Assembly: GCF_032118995.1 (NCBI RefSeq)
Contig: NC_092649.1
Location: 14,270,191 to 14,334,190, forward strand
Direction: 5' to 3'
DNA length: 64,000 nt
From: Asterias amurensis
Taxonomy: Eukaryota; Echinodermata; Asteroidea; Forcipulatida; Asteriidae
Shown here: one piece after another, positions 12,981-24,070 of the stretch
Position numbering within the stretch: the first letter of the stretch is position 1
Layout: the number at the start of each line of letters is the position of its first letter
Translations under genes and position numbers: made by a program
Notes under the pieces: model-generated
What the model was told of the DNA's origin: nothing
Databases searched by the model: none
What the model saw: only the letters and a program-made list of their open reading frames with translations

Positions 12981-13266
12981 AAGAACACGTTGCCACACAA
13001 ACATGCCTCGAAATTGCCGGTTTTTCTTTTACCTCGTCGACTAACACAGTCGGCCATTTATGGGAGTCAAATTTTTGACTCGCATAGCTGGCCGACCCTG
13101 TTAGTTCGCACAGTAAAAGGAAAACCACTCAATTTTGAGGCAAATTTGTGTGGATCATTGTACTCTACTTTTAAAACATCTTACCGACCATATGCATTTT
13201 ATTTTAAAAAACGGTTACAAACGCTTTTTATAGACCAACTCGTCCAATCCAAGGCAATGTGTTCCT
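12981..13266. mobile_element. TTAA palindromic MITE (family B), copy 2
   Basis: AGAACACGTTGCC at the left end and CAAGGCAATGTGTTCCT at the right, with TTAA at 12977-12980 and 13267-13270. Central palindrome ATGGGAGTCAAATTTTTGAC. Confidence 0.8.
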
Positions 13267-13833
13267 TTAATTCTTTACTATATGGACATGAACTTGCACT
13301 GTTACAGATATGAATGTTTATCTCATCCAACAGGGTAGTTTGTAAACTGCTCTGTAGATTTGTGTAAAAATTCCAGTGCCTGTTACAAATACTCCATGTC
13401 CACAGATAAAAATGGGTAGAATCCTAAGTTTTTTCCAATGGGAGTAACGAAAGGAAAAATGATGTTCAGTATGTGCCCTGTATTTTTGTGTGCCTTTTGT
13501 AACAAGGAAGAGGTCAAAATTTGACTTCATATTGATATGTAGGTGTGCTTTGTGGCAACAAATCTTTACAGGAAAATACACATGTGTATATCAAATATGT
13601 TTCTTACAAGAGCTTTGTTTTTGCTGGCAGAAACAAAGTCAACGATACATTGACCAGATTTTCTTAATTTTTATAAGTTGAGTTTAGTACACTGACTCTT
13701 TTGACCTGTCTTCAGTCTCAGGTCAATTGTTTTAGATCAACAGTCCGCAAACTATGGGTCGTGAAAAATATTCAGGTCAAACTCTGCCAGAGATGCTATA
13801 AATTAAATTTGTTAAAACTCTTTTGATCTTTAA

Positions 13834-14211
13834 AAAGGCACTGGACACTATTGGTAATTACTCAAAACAATTGGTAGCATAAAAACGTACTTGGTAACGA
13901 GCATAGGTGAGTTGTTGATAGTAAAAAACATTGTGAGAAACGGCTCCCTCTGTAGTAACGTAGTTTTTGAGAAAGAAGTAATTTTCCACTAAAATATTTG
14001 AATTTGCTTTTGAGACCTCGGAATTAGATTTTAAGGTCCCAAATCAAGCATCTGAAAGCACACAAGGGTGACAAGGGTGTTTTTTCCCCATTTATTAGCT
14101 CGCAACTTGGACGACCAATTGAGCTCAAATTGTCACAGGTTTATTTTGTGCATACATGTACACCATGTGAGAAGACTGGTCTTTGACAATTACCAATTGT
14201 GTCCAGTGTCT
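13834..14211 (+). mobile_element. TTAA MITE (family A), full copy
   Basis: GGCACTGGACACTATTGGTA at the left end and its complement at the right, with TTAA outside both ends (13830-13833 and 14212-14215). The internal structure matches the 2041-2407 copy. Confidence 0.8.
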
Positions 14212-14215
14212 TTAA

Positions 14216-16935
14216 AACACTTTTGATCATTAACTAATAATTATTTCTAATAATATAAACTACTTTTATAAATGACCCATATTTCAAGATTAATCTGTTT
14301 GTATTACTCTACCTCGCTTGGCAGGAGGTTGGTTGCGATCATGCCTGAAATTTTCAATGGGTAGCCAGCCTTAAAGTTTGCGGACCGCTGTTTTAGATTT
14401 GTAACTCCTGATCTTGTGTAAGAAGTTATTTGATTGACTGTAGTGTGAGGCCTGTGATCTTATCATAATCCCATAACGAAAAAATAGTTAGCGGCCTAAC
14501 GTTTCGACCCTAGCAGAGTCGTTCTCAAAGGCTAAATGACAGGACAACAAACAGAAACAGGTACACTGGTGTTACAAAAAAAAAACTGTTTATTTTGACT
14601 AGAAGTTTTGTTTGTGTTTTTAACGACGGAAGAGAGAAACTAACATGACTAACAACTTGAATGAGATGGAAGTAAACAGATTTATTTTATTTGACAATTT
14701 AAATAAACAAATTGTTATCGACCACTATGTTTTGGTTTGTATTTAGGCCAGTAAACTAAGACTAAACCAGATTAGCTGTAAATACAAGTGGTAATTTAAA
14801 AAATGTGCTTGGTGTAAGTGGATTAAAGCAGGGTAGCTGGTTGGAGATAGAAAGGTGAAAATTGAAAAAGCTGTACATGTACATGTGATAAATAAACCAG
14901 TGGAAGGGCTTTTCAAAACTGTCATACCTCGACAACCAATAGCCTGTGTAAGTCTTGCAACACAAAGGTCTCACAGCACATTTTTCTGCCCTCCAAAAAA
15001 CACTGACAATTAAAACGTACAAGTAATCAATAAGGTTTAAATCAAATGAAGAACTTTATAAGAAAACAAAAAAATCATCAATGACAAGTAAAACAAAATG
15101 TGTAAAATAATCATGAAATTAAATTTTTAAAAAATGTACATGACAGGTAGCAGTTTGCAAATCAGCTTCTATTCATACAGTAACCCCCTACTCCAACCAA
15201 AAGAAAGGCCTTCCTTGTGCTCCTTGGTTTTTATATGACGCTGTAATCAATTTTGTGTTTTTTTTATACTTTAAATTACAGATAGAAAGTACAGAGGGAC
15301 TTTGCGTGCAAAATTTTTTTTTATTAACTCTTTCTATCAAGTCAGCCATGTTTAGGAATCAAAGGGAACTGAAGGTATTTAATTACTTGATCATGTTTCT
15401 TTCGGACAAATGTTTTGATATAGCATGTTATCATGATGCGATATATACTATATATTAAACAGATGTATAGCAATTTGAACAAATAAAAATCGTGTAATAT
15501 ATGCCTGTAATTTTCTCAATTGAAAGGAAAAAGAAGAATGAAAATATGTCTATTGAAATGTAAAACAGTATTTCTGATCAAGAATATACTTTGATTTATA
15601 TTTTGAGTATACTGTAAAGTAGTATAGTAGAGGTGTATTTTTGTACTCAGCATGCTCACTAATGGATAAGTAGTGATATAGCTTTTTATGTAACCAGAAT
15701 AGTTAGTTTATAGATGAAGGGTTATGAGTTAGGTATTGGGCATTGAGACTTATTGTGAAGATGGGAGCAACTCAGCAAATGGGAGTGCCTTTTTTTTAAA
15801 GTTCTTCTGAAGTTTGACGCTTACTAATGGTTGATTTCATTGCATCTGAGGTATTCACTTTATGTTTTTGGAACAATTTGAAACACAAGTATATCTGTGT
15901 TGTATACACTCTCTGGACATTTCTTTGTTCTATGCACTTAAGAGGCAACATGTTCTTCGATCAACACTGTGAACAAAAACACTGTGAACAAAAACACTGT
16001 GTATACATGTTAAAGTCCACATGGCGCTTCAAGTTCCTCATTATCTATTGTTCTCAGTCCACACTATGTTAACAAAAAAACAATAGCCATTTTTTGGACA
16101 CATGTTTGCAGCCCTCCTACCTGGTAAATCCAGGTGTTTTTTGAGATAATGACCAATAAGTTTTTAGTTTTGGCTGTGACGATAAAAAAGAAAGGTCTAT
16201 AAGTATGTGAACAATGGATTTGTGATGAGTGGGATATCTGCTGCCACCTGTGACCTGTGACATCACATGTTAACAAAAGAGCCAGCTAACCTGGACGCAA
16301 GGCTGCGGACTTCCTGCTGGCCTGATTAGAAGCACCATAGGAAAAAAACATAAAATCTTATATTTTATGGAGATTGCACTATCAAATTTTTATCAACTTT
16401 TGATATGATGCAATGGGGCACATCTCAAAACTTGTCAAGCTTTACTTTCGTAACTCTTAGATTTATGTGGAAATTATGACACAATGCCAACATTCCCATA
16501 TGACCAGAACCTGTACAGTATCTTGCCTGCCATACTAGCCAAGAATTGTACAAGGTTCAACCTATCATGAACAAATTTCACATGCTCGTAGTTTCCCAAA
16601 ACTGGTCTCCCCTGTAGCTGCATGGTGGTCATAGTCTACCAGGGTTAGACGTCAAACTTGCTCTAGAATGGAGAGGTTTAAGATAGAGGAAAAGTGCTCC
16701 TGTTTTTTTGTTTGTTTTGTGTTTGGAAGAAGACATGGTTTGGAGAGGGAGACTGCATAAATTTATATTAAGTTTGACTTTTATATTATTGAGCATGAAT
16801 AAATATGAAATGATGTGAATTTTAAAGTCACCTGGAAATAAAACAACTGTTTCTTCAAACATTAGAGTATAATGTTTATGAACAATAAAAAAATATTATG
16901 TTAAAAAAGAATTGTTTTGGGGGTGACTCCACCTT
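14216..16935. other. gene-free AT-rich stretch
   Basis: No exon with splice support or a recognisable protein is seen on either strand. It holds a GTTTCGACCCTAGCAGAGTC-type repeat arm at about 14490-14535 and a three-unit CACTGTGAACAAAAA tandem at about 15965-16000. It is otherwise unlike the repeats elsewhere in the window and could partly be PTPN12 3' UTR or plain intergenic DNA. Confidence 0.5.
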
Positions 16936-17190
16936 TTGTGACGTCAATCGAGGCAGACTTTGCCTCGATCTAACATCAGACACAGGTACGTGCAAGTACA
17001 TGCAAGTCCTAGTCGTGAGTTTGTACGTTTCGAAAACAAGTTTTTTTCTTACATTTTTCCGGCAATGTTGACCAGGTGTATTGCTGCTGGATGAAACAAA
17101 ACAACTAAAGATGGGGTCAATTTGCAAAGTGGTCTTTTCCAGCGCTGTGCTTCGAGAATCCGAAATATCGCGCCTCGATTGACATCACGA
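16936..17190. repeat. inverted repeat, MITE candidate
   Basis: GTGACGTCAATCGAGGC near the left end pairs with GCCTCGATTGACATCAC near the right end, about 230 bp apart. No related copy is seen in the window. Confidence 0.4.
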
Positions 17191-17398
17191 ACAGCGCCCT
17201 CTCGGGTATGGCCTACTCTTAAATTTGTAAATAAAATGGAAACTAATTTTTTAGAACCTTAATTAACTGTTTATTCATATTCAACTCACTAGGACACATA
17301 TTTTAGTGGCAAAAGCTTTATTTTGACAGAATACCACTTCCAGGTGACTTTAATGATATGAACTAATATTGCCCTGTACTCATGGAAAGTGAGTGTAA

Positions 17399-17575
17399 AG
17401 GCCTGGTCACAGGCCCCGATAACGAGGAAAAAAACAAGATTGATAAAAATGCACACCCTCGATTGGTTGAAATGCTCCATGCACAATACGCCAATGCTCA
17501 TTCAACCAAGGGAGGGCGTGCATTTTTATCATTGTCGTTTTCGTTCTCGTTATCGGGGCCTGTGTGACCGCGCCT
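17399..17575. mobile_element. palindromic MITE (family G), copy 1
   Basis: Arms AGGCCTGGTCACAGGCCCCG and CGGGGCCTGTGTGACCGCGC, followed inwards by ATAACGAGGAAAA and ATTTTTATC on both sides. TTAA follows the right end and GTAA precedes the left. A second copy is at 37511-37650 in GPKOW intron 9. Confidence 0.7.
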
Positions 17576-17579
17576 TTAA

Positions 17580-18450
17580 TAGGTCTCAAATTCACAAATC
17601 ATTGAATTGAATCATGAGTTTTCCATGCATGTATTACCAAAGTCGGTTTTATTTTGACATCACACTATCCAAACTACATAAATTGAGAATCTTTTGGTGT
17701 ATGTAATGGTCGTCTTTATTAGAAGAGAACAACTTTTTTGTATGCATATTATGTGAGGGAAAAAAAGGTGGTTTTGGTTGTCACGCAATTCCCTGCTGTG
17801 TGTGAACCGAAGTACAAGTGTGTGAAACCATTAATTTTCAAGGATAACAAAATCTGGAAAATTTTGAATCGCCTCTTAAATACGTCAACCCTTCTGTGTG
17901 AGTGCCAATACTGTATTGTTCAAATTGATTTCAGAAAAGCTGGTTTTGTAATTATGCACAATGTGCCTTTATATGTACAAAGTAAAATGGCCGATATCAT
18001 TATGTCCCTCCCCCCTTTTAATTTCGCTGCTTTTTATATATATATATTATCAAACCGAGTATGCAATTTGTGATATTTTTTTCAAGGTATGCTTTTTGTA
18101 TTGTTTATAAAAAGGGTCTTCATTGTTTATATTATTGAAAGGTAGTCTTTGAACTGAATCTTGTGGAATTGTAGTGGACCTATTAATCACTCTCAACGTG
18201 TATACAAATTTAAAATGATGAAAACATTTTCATTATAATACCACTTTCACATCATGTGTAATTTCTTAAATCAAGTAATTATATTTAACAAGATTAAATT
18301 CAATCGCTGGAAGGCCTTACTTAGGGATTTTGACTATATGTAAATTTTCGAAGTGCTGATATTTTTTAGGGTGAACTTACATTGATTTCTGTCTTGCTTC
18401 AGACTGAATAACAATAAAGAAATCTTGATATATATTTGAGTGATCCAACT
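17580..18450. other. gene-free stretch
   Basis: AT-rich sequence without supported exons or recognised repeats. An AATAAA near 18411 is a possible distal polyadenylation signal for a plus-strand transcript. Confidence 0.4.
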
Positions 18451-18599
18451 GAGATATTTATTGAACAGTAAGATACGTGGGATGGAGTAAAGTGTTCACG
18501 ATAGAGAGCAATATTGTTTGTCACAAATGTCTTGTGTGACAAGATGGAGATTCTCCTCCTCCCAACCCCCCCCCCCCACATGGAGTATAATTCATAACT

Positions 18600-19440
18600 G
18601 TGTCGATAGTAATTTAGTGACAGGCATTTTATACTTGGTGCGTTTCCCCCAAGGGTTTCATAGGGAGCCGTTGTTTTAGTCATAAGTCTTTTATGTGACA
18701 AGCATTGTATACTCGGTGCTTTCATGAGTGTTCAGTTGAGCAACCATTTTGGTTGTTAATATTTCAGTGACGGGCACTTCTCAAGTTTTTATCGGAGCAA
18801 GTGTTCAGTCTTTAGTCTTAAATGTGATAAGCACTGTGCTTCCCCGAGTGTTCAATTGAACAACCATTTCAGTTAATATTTCAGTGACGGGCACTTCTCA
18901 AGTTTTTATCGGAGCAAGTGTTCAGTCTTTAGTCTTAAATGTGATAAGCACTGTGCTTCCCCGAGTGTTCAATTGAACAACCATTTCAGTTGTTAATATT
19001 TCAGTGATGGGCACTTCTCCAGTTTTATTGGAGCAACAGTTTCAGGCTTTAGTCATTTATGTGACAAGTACTTTATTCTTGGTTGTCCCCCTCCAAGTGT
19101 GTTCATTTCAGCAACTGTCTCCGTCTTTGGTAATTTTTAGTAACCAGCAATTTATACGCGCGTTCTCCACATCAGTGTTCACCGGGAGCAATCGTTTCAG
19201 TCATTCTGTGTTTAAGAGGCAGGCAGTTTAAAGCCGAATGTTCAACAGAGCAACTGTTTTACTTGTCCATAGGATTTTAGTGACAGCCATTTTATACTTG
19301 GTTCTTTATGTAACAAGAGATTTCCCAAGTGTTCAATTTAGCAACCACCTCGGTTGTAAATATTTCGTTGATCGGCACTTTATACTCTGGAGTGTTTATC
19401 GGAGCAACTGTTTCAGTCATTAGCCGTTTGTGTGACAGGT
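18600..19440 (+). repeat. tandem repeat, about 118-bp unit
   Basis: Units contain GGGCACTTCTCAAGTTTTTA, GGAGCAAGTGTTCAGTC and AACAACCATTTCAGTTG. The two central units (from 18771 and 18888, period 117) are nearly identical, the next starts at 19008 (period 120), and units towards both ends decay. It is intergenic between PTPN12 and SSR4. Confidence 0.8.
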
Positions 19441-19808
19441 CCCTCTCTTGTCTTTTAAATTAATGCATAATATTATATGGCGGAGGGGTAAAAACCTCTA
19501 TCCTAAAGCGTACTTCACAAACTGACAAGCAATTGAAAAACAAAACTCATGTTCTCCATGTTTTATTGGAAAAACTCATGTTCTCCATGTTTTATTGGAA
19601 AATTACACCCAAAGAGAATGGCACAAATATTTAAAACAGGCTGGTGAAAATGTTTTGCATATCGTAAACTGGTCCATGAATTATTTGCAAAGGACATTTT
19701 AGAAAACAAGTCCAGGTAAAAACTTCCAGAACATTTGTTCTAAGAGTATAAAGAAACATACCAAAAGTAGGGATCTTGACTTAATACCTTTCAACTGAGT
19801 TCTGTCCT

Positions 19809-19931
19809 GGGTCCAATTTCATGAATCTGCTCACCACAAAATGTTGTGCTTATGGTGCCATTGAAGCACATATCTCTATCAAGGCCATAAGCACAGAGTT
19901 CCACAGTAAGCAGAGCCATGAAATTGGACCC
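19809..19931. mobile_element. palindromic MITE (family L), short copy
   Basis: GGGTCCAATTTCATGAATCT and AGAGCCATGAAATTGGACCC form the two ends. Relatives starting GGCCCAATTTCAT are at 33051-33617, 38617-39183, about 39990-40160 and about 47843-48036. Confidence 0.6.
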
Positions 19932-20294
19932 TGCTTAGTAGTAGTTTAAATAATTCATTCTAGTGGTTTATGAAAAAGGAACAATCTTTACAACGCGGCA
20001 GAAATTAACCAACAATTTTTTTTCCAAATCAAGCACATGTCCATTTTATCAATGATTCACAAGTACAACTAAAAAATTGCTGAATAAAAACTCAATGTCT
20101 GTGATAATTAAGCTCTCGTTGGTTGTGAACCTTGATCATATACACTGCTATACTACATTGGCAATGCAAAACATAGAACTCTGCAACTTGGCTTCACCTA
20201 TTCTTCAATGTTTTTTTTTATATTTTATTCTTAATCAAACTTAATCTGGACCCCATTAGAATTGTTTTTCATTGGAAAAAAAACAAAAAAACAT

Positions 20295-20300
20295 TTTATT
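20295..20300 (-). promoter_or_regulatory. SSR4: probable SSR4 polyadenylation signal
   Basis: AATAAA on the minus strand (TTTATT on the plus strand), 55 bp beyond the SSR4 stop codon. Further TTTATT hexamers lie lower down (20224 and near 19560), so the exact 3' end is open. Confidence 0.5.
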
Positions 20301-20354
20301 TGTAATCTGGGAAAGAATTTTTAAAACAAAAAAAGCTGAGATTGTGAGATTGAT

Positions 20355-23300
20355 TTAGGCTTGAATCTTGCTCTTTGCTCGGTAGGCAGAATACCATAGT
20401 AAGACAGCCAGGACGGATGCAATAACTTCAGTGCCTACCACTGGTCCGTGAAACACTCCCTGCAAATATCGAAAAACAAAGTATGAATTGGTGATTGGAA
20501 ACGGGTCATATTAAATGTTGTTAGAATAGTTCTTCCAACGGCCGATTGTTGTTTTCAGACTCTGTTTTAGTTCGATACCAATGTAGCTGTCAATCTGCTT
20601 TAGAAAGTCCCAAGTCATATCAAGGGAGGTTATGGTGTGTTATTCAGGCCTGTATGCTTCGTTTTTGAAAGGGCAAGGGCACCAAGGCGTTTTCTCCTTG
20701 GTAAAGGGCACCCCCTATGAGGAAATGACATATTTCTACTAGAGCATGGAGGCAATCGCCTTTGTTGCCTCCGTGAAGTATCAGGTCTGGTTATTGCTGA
20801 GAGGTCAAGCGCACCAGACTCAAACTCTGGTGTTTCTGATTATTAGAGTGTGGGCTCGAGTCCCATTCTTGAAACGTGTGTCCTTAAGCAAGACAGTTGA
20901 CCACTGTTTGTTTGTCCTTCGGATGGGGTAAAACACAACATGTCCTGTGTGTTATGTTAACGTATGATGAATTCAGGACGTAGTCAATTCAAATGTCATC
21001 AAGAAAGTCCGGATTTACTCAAAGCTCAAAGCCTAAGCTTACCTGATGATTGACGTTGATTGTGAAGGCTGGCTTGACTTTAGTAGAATCGTCTCCAGCT
21101 CTCATGGCCTGTAGGATGAAAAATGGTTTTAAAATTCAATAGTCATGATAATATAAATATGCATGCCTGATACTTCATGGAGGCAATGAAGATGATTGCC
21201 TCTGTGCCCCCTGGTCACTACCTTGGTGCCCTTGAAATGCTCCAGGTGCCCCCTGGTCACTGCATTGGTGCCCTTGAGATGCTCATAAGGTGCCCTTTAC
21301 TTTACCCAGAAAAAAAATGCCTTGGTGCCCTTGCCCTTCCAAAAATGAAGCATACAGGCCTGAATATGTGTACAGCACAACAAACACAAAGACACAGTCA
21401 CAGTGTGCCAACATAAAATTCTAAGTTACACATCTATTTTGAGCAGTTCAACATTATTCACTCTCTCAATACGACGCGCATTCGTAGCGGCTCAGTAAAC
21501 TACACCATGCCTCTGGAAAGCCACCAACAGCAGCTCCAAAGTCAACACAGTTAAGAAAAAATACATTGCAAGGTTTAATTTAGCTTAACATCAAACAGGA
21601 TTTGATTAAACACTCGTACTGTTAGGAAGATGTTTTTGTGTACAAACAATTGTCACAGCTAAAAAGTATCAAGTATAAAAACACAGTCACACATTTAATA
21701 ATAAGATGTGTAAATAAGGTTTGCGGTGACACCATGTACAAAAATCTCTGGTCAGTGGTGTTTAGAAGAGCTGGTTTGTTGTCTGCTCAACGTTTCGATC
21801 AGTATACTTTGACTGTCTTCTAGAGAATACTAAGATCAAACAACACAATCTTCAGGAGATAGATAAGAACAGAACTTCTATTTTTTTTTCAAAATGGTCT
21901 ATGTAACTTCTATTCAATAACTCACCTTCCTCAGTGCACTGAATCCTTCTTCATCGTAGAATTTCACCTCGTAGTTACCCGATGGGGCATTCTTGTGCTC
22001 TTCAGTCCAGCTAACCTGATCATTACAAAAGCAAATCAAGTCATTATTACTCTATCACTACAATAATAACCTGGTACATCACAGTTTTATGGGGCTAGAG
22101 CTTTTGCAGTGGCAGCAGCAGAATTATTGAATAGTCTTCCCGACAACATAAAACAAGTACACAATGTACAAACAGGGAACTAATTCAATACAACGCAAAA
22201 CCCCATTTATTTTTGCAATAGCCTTCAGTGTTTCTTACTGTGTCAACTAAATTTTCCTTCTCATGAAATTACTTGTCTCTAATTTCTTTATATAACTTCT
22301 CCATTGTCATTTATAAGCGCATGGAGACTCCTCTTTGAATGTGGTTTGTGCTACACAAGAGTGGTTCACGTTATTACGTTTTTACAGAAAAACTATATAG
22401 CGTAGCCTTTATCAGAGGATGAAAACATATTTTATCAAGATTTTAATTATTTCAAACTTCATTTGGAAAAAATTAATACATGAACCTGTTTTTGAAATAC
22501 TTTACCTGATATTGGTTGTCTCCTGATCGTGAAACTGGGAGTTGTTTACCAGCAGCCTCAGCATTTAGGAATAAATTCTGAAGAAATTATAGGGGAAACA
22601 ATTTTATCATTGCAATTTGGATATAGCAAATGGAAGCGAATTAGAAATTAATTTGTGCCTGATATTTGGTCCTCAAACATTTCGCAAAATTAAGTATCAC
22701 AATAAAAATTAAAAAAATTGAGAATGAGAAGAAGATAAGTTTTCAGATGCAGCTCTTTGTTAACAATTTGATCAGGGTTAATTGTCAGGGTTTGCCAAAT
22801 TAACCTTCTTACAACCTTAGTGACTTGCCAGTAGGACCAGTTTTAAAACTTGTCATTTGAGTAGTTCTGTCAGCTTTTTCACTCGTCGAATCATATTTCA
22901 AAAGAAAACGGAATACTGACAGCCTGAACTTTCTAATTACTTTGAGAGAATTGTGATTGGTCTTAAGCGTTTTTACTGACATTTTAGCCAGCTGACCGCT
23001 GGCAAGGGAAAACGCTGTATGTTTTAATCAATGCACTTCTGGTGATTTCGGTCTTTACCTTGGCGTTATTTTTGCAGTTGAGAGTGAATTCAATCAGAAA
23101 TACAGTTTCAGTTGAGCTGGATCCATCAGTGGTTGTGTATACCTTGTGGTCTGTACTAGCTCCAATGCAGGTATCACCTTTAAAACAACATAGATTTAAA
23201 AAGTGTCTTTAGCTCACGTACAGTAGAAGATAGTGGCCTACTATTTTCCCTATGAAAATGATGAATCCAGATTCCTATTTGAATTATACCTTTTTTATTG

Positions 23301-23908
23301 GACACGCTTTTTGCTAAACAAAAATAACAAACTTGTCAAGTTAATAAGCGTCCTTGTATGCTTCTGCATAATGTTTGAAAGCAAAAGCATTGGTTTACAT
23401 TTGAGCACTTTGCCTGCTAACTGCTTTTTAAACAAAATCATTTTGCTTTCATTTTTGCACTTTAATTTAAATAATTAAAATTAAATATGAATGACTATGA
23501 CTATGACTATCTTTTCACTGTACTACAGTAGTGTTTGAATGGGATGTTTTATGCAGTCGCTCATATGTGAATCTGAGCCTCCATTATGATGTTATTATCA
23601 GCGTTATAATTTTCTCTAACTTCGTTTATTTTTGTGTTCACGTTTTCCACTCACTTGTCCAGTTGTTGTGTGGGGCAGTCCTCCTTTCTTTCTTCGGAAT
23701 CCAAATAACATTTCTCACTTTTACTTTTAGAAGTCGCTAAGTGGATAAACACGACGTCTTTGTACTTTTCCTTAAACGAAAATTACTCTACCATAATCAA
23801 TCAGTTAAACAAATTTATTCAGTAACCATACTTTAACTTACCAAAGATGAAAATTGGACCAGAAACTAGCAGCAGGGCCAGCAGAAATTGCACACTGGAA
23901 GCAGCCAT
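20355..23908 (-). CDS. SSR4: Translocon-associated protein subunit delta (TRAP-delta)
   Basis: Complete six-exon gene encoding 172 residues (human about 173). Exons from the start: 23908-23842, 23177-23059, 22577-22506, 22015-21926, 21108-21043, 20459-20355 (TAA). All junctions are GT-AG and in phase. Residues 1-22 form a signal peptide (MAASSVQFLLALLLVSG). Diagnostic blocks are STETVFLIEFTLNCKNN, VSWTEEHKNAPSGNYEVKFY and FHGPVVGTEVIASV. The two luminal cysteines (TCIG, LNCKN) are in place for the family disulfide, and VIASVLAVLLWYSAYRA near the C-terminus is the membrane span. Known role: single-pass ER subunit of the TRAP complex beside the Sec61 channel. It shares a 162-bp head-to-head promoter with GPKOW. 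Long inverted repeats flank its fifth exon. Confidence 0.95.
20642..21366. repeat. inverted repeat pair bracketing SSR4 exon 5
   Basis: The left arm (20642-20784) begins ATTCAGGCCTGTATGCTTCG and continues through GGGCAAGGGCACCAAGGC to GCCTCCGTGAAGTATCAGG. The right arm (21165-21366) is its reverse complement, with an extra internal set of GGTGCCC units. SSR4 exon 5 (21043-21108) and a SINE lie between the arms. Confidence 0.75.
20785..20945 (+). mobile_element. tRNA-derived SINE
   Basis: The head has box A-like GCTGAGAGGTCAAGCGCACC and box B-like GGGCTCGAGTCCC. The body GTGTCCTTAAGCAAGACAGT and TCCTTCGGATGGGGTAAAAC matches the elements at 49715-49985, 55118-55400 and 62320-62592. It sits in SSR4 intron 5, antisense to the gene. 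Confidence 0.65.
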
Positions 23909-24070
23909 GTTGAAGAGAGGACACGTCGACATTACGCAAACGTTGAGGGCGCAAACAGATTAGTCCAGTGGATCAACGAACAAACAGCCGTTCAATAAAT
24001 AAACACGTTTTGGAGACGCTCGTTTGTAAAAAGTTATCGACGGCTGTTTTACGAGAGCAATACGAACAAA
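23909..24070. promoter_or_regulatory. shared bidirectional promoter region of SSR4 and GPKOW
   Basis: Only 162 bp separate the two start codons, so both 5' UTRs and core promoters must fit here or overlap the neighbouring gene. CpG dinucleotides are more frequent than in the flanking introns and no clear TATA box is seen. An ACGT core (ACACGTCGAC at 23921-23930) is a weak candidate for bZIP factors such as XBP1, which controls TRAP genes elsewhere. That last point is speculative. Confidence 0.7.

Noticed and set aside
11639..18411. A defined long PTPN12 3' UTR reaching 18411
   Set aside because: AATAAA near 18411 is possible, but nothing in the sequence decides between it and nearer signals.
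20785..20870. tRNA-Ser or tRNA-Leu gene
   Set aside because: tRNA-like head only. It continues into a body shared with other SINE copies.
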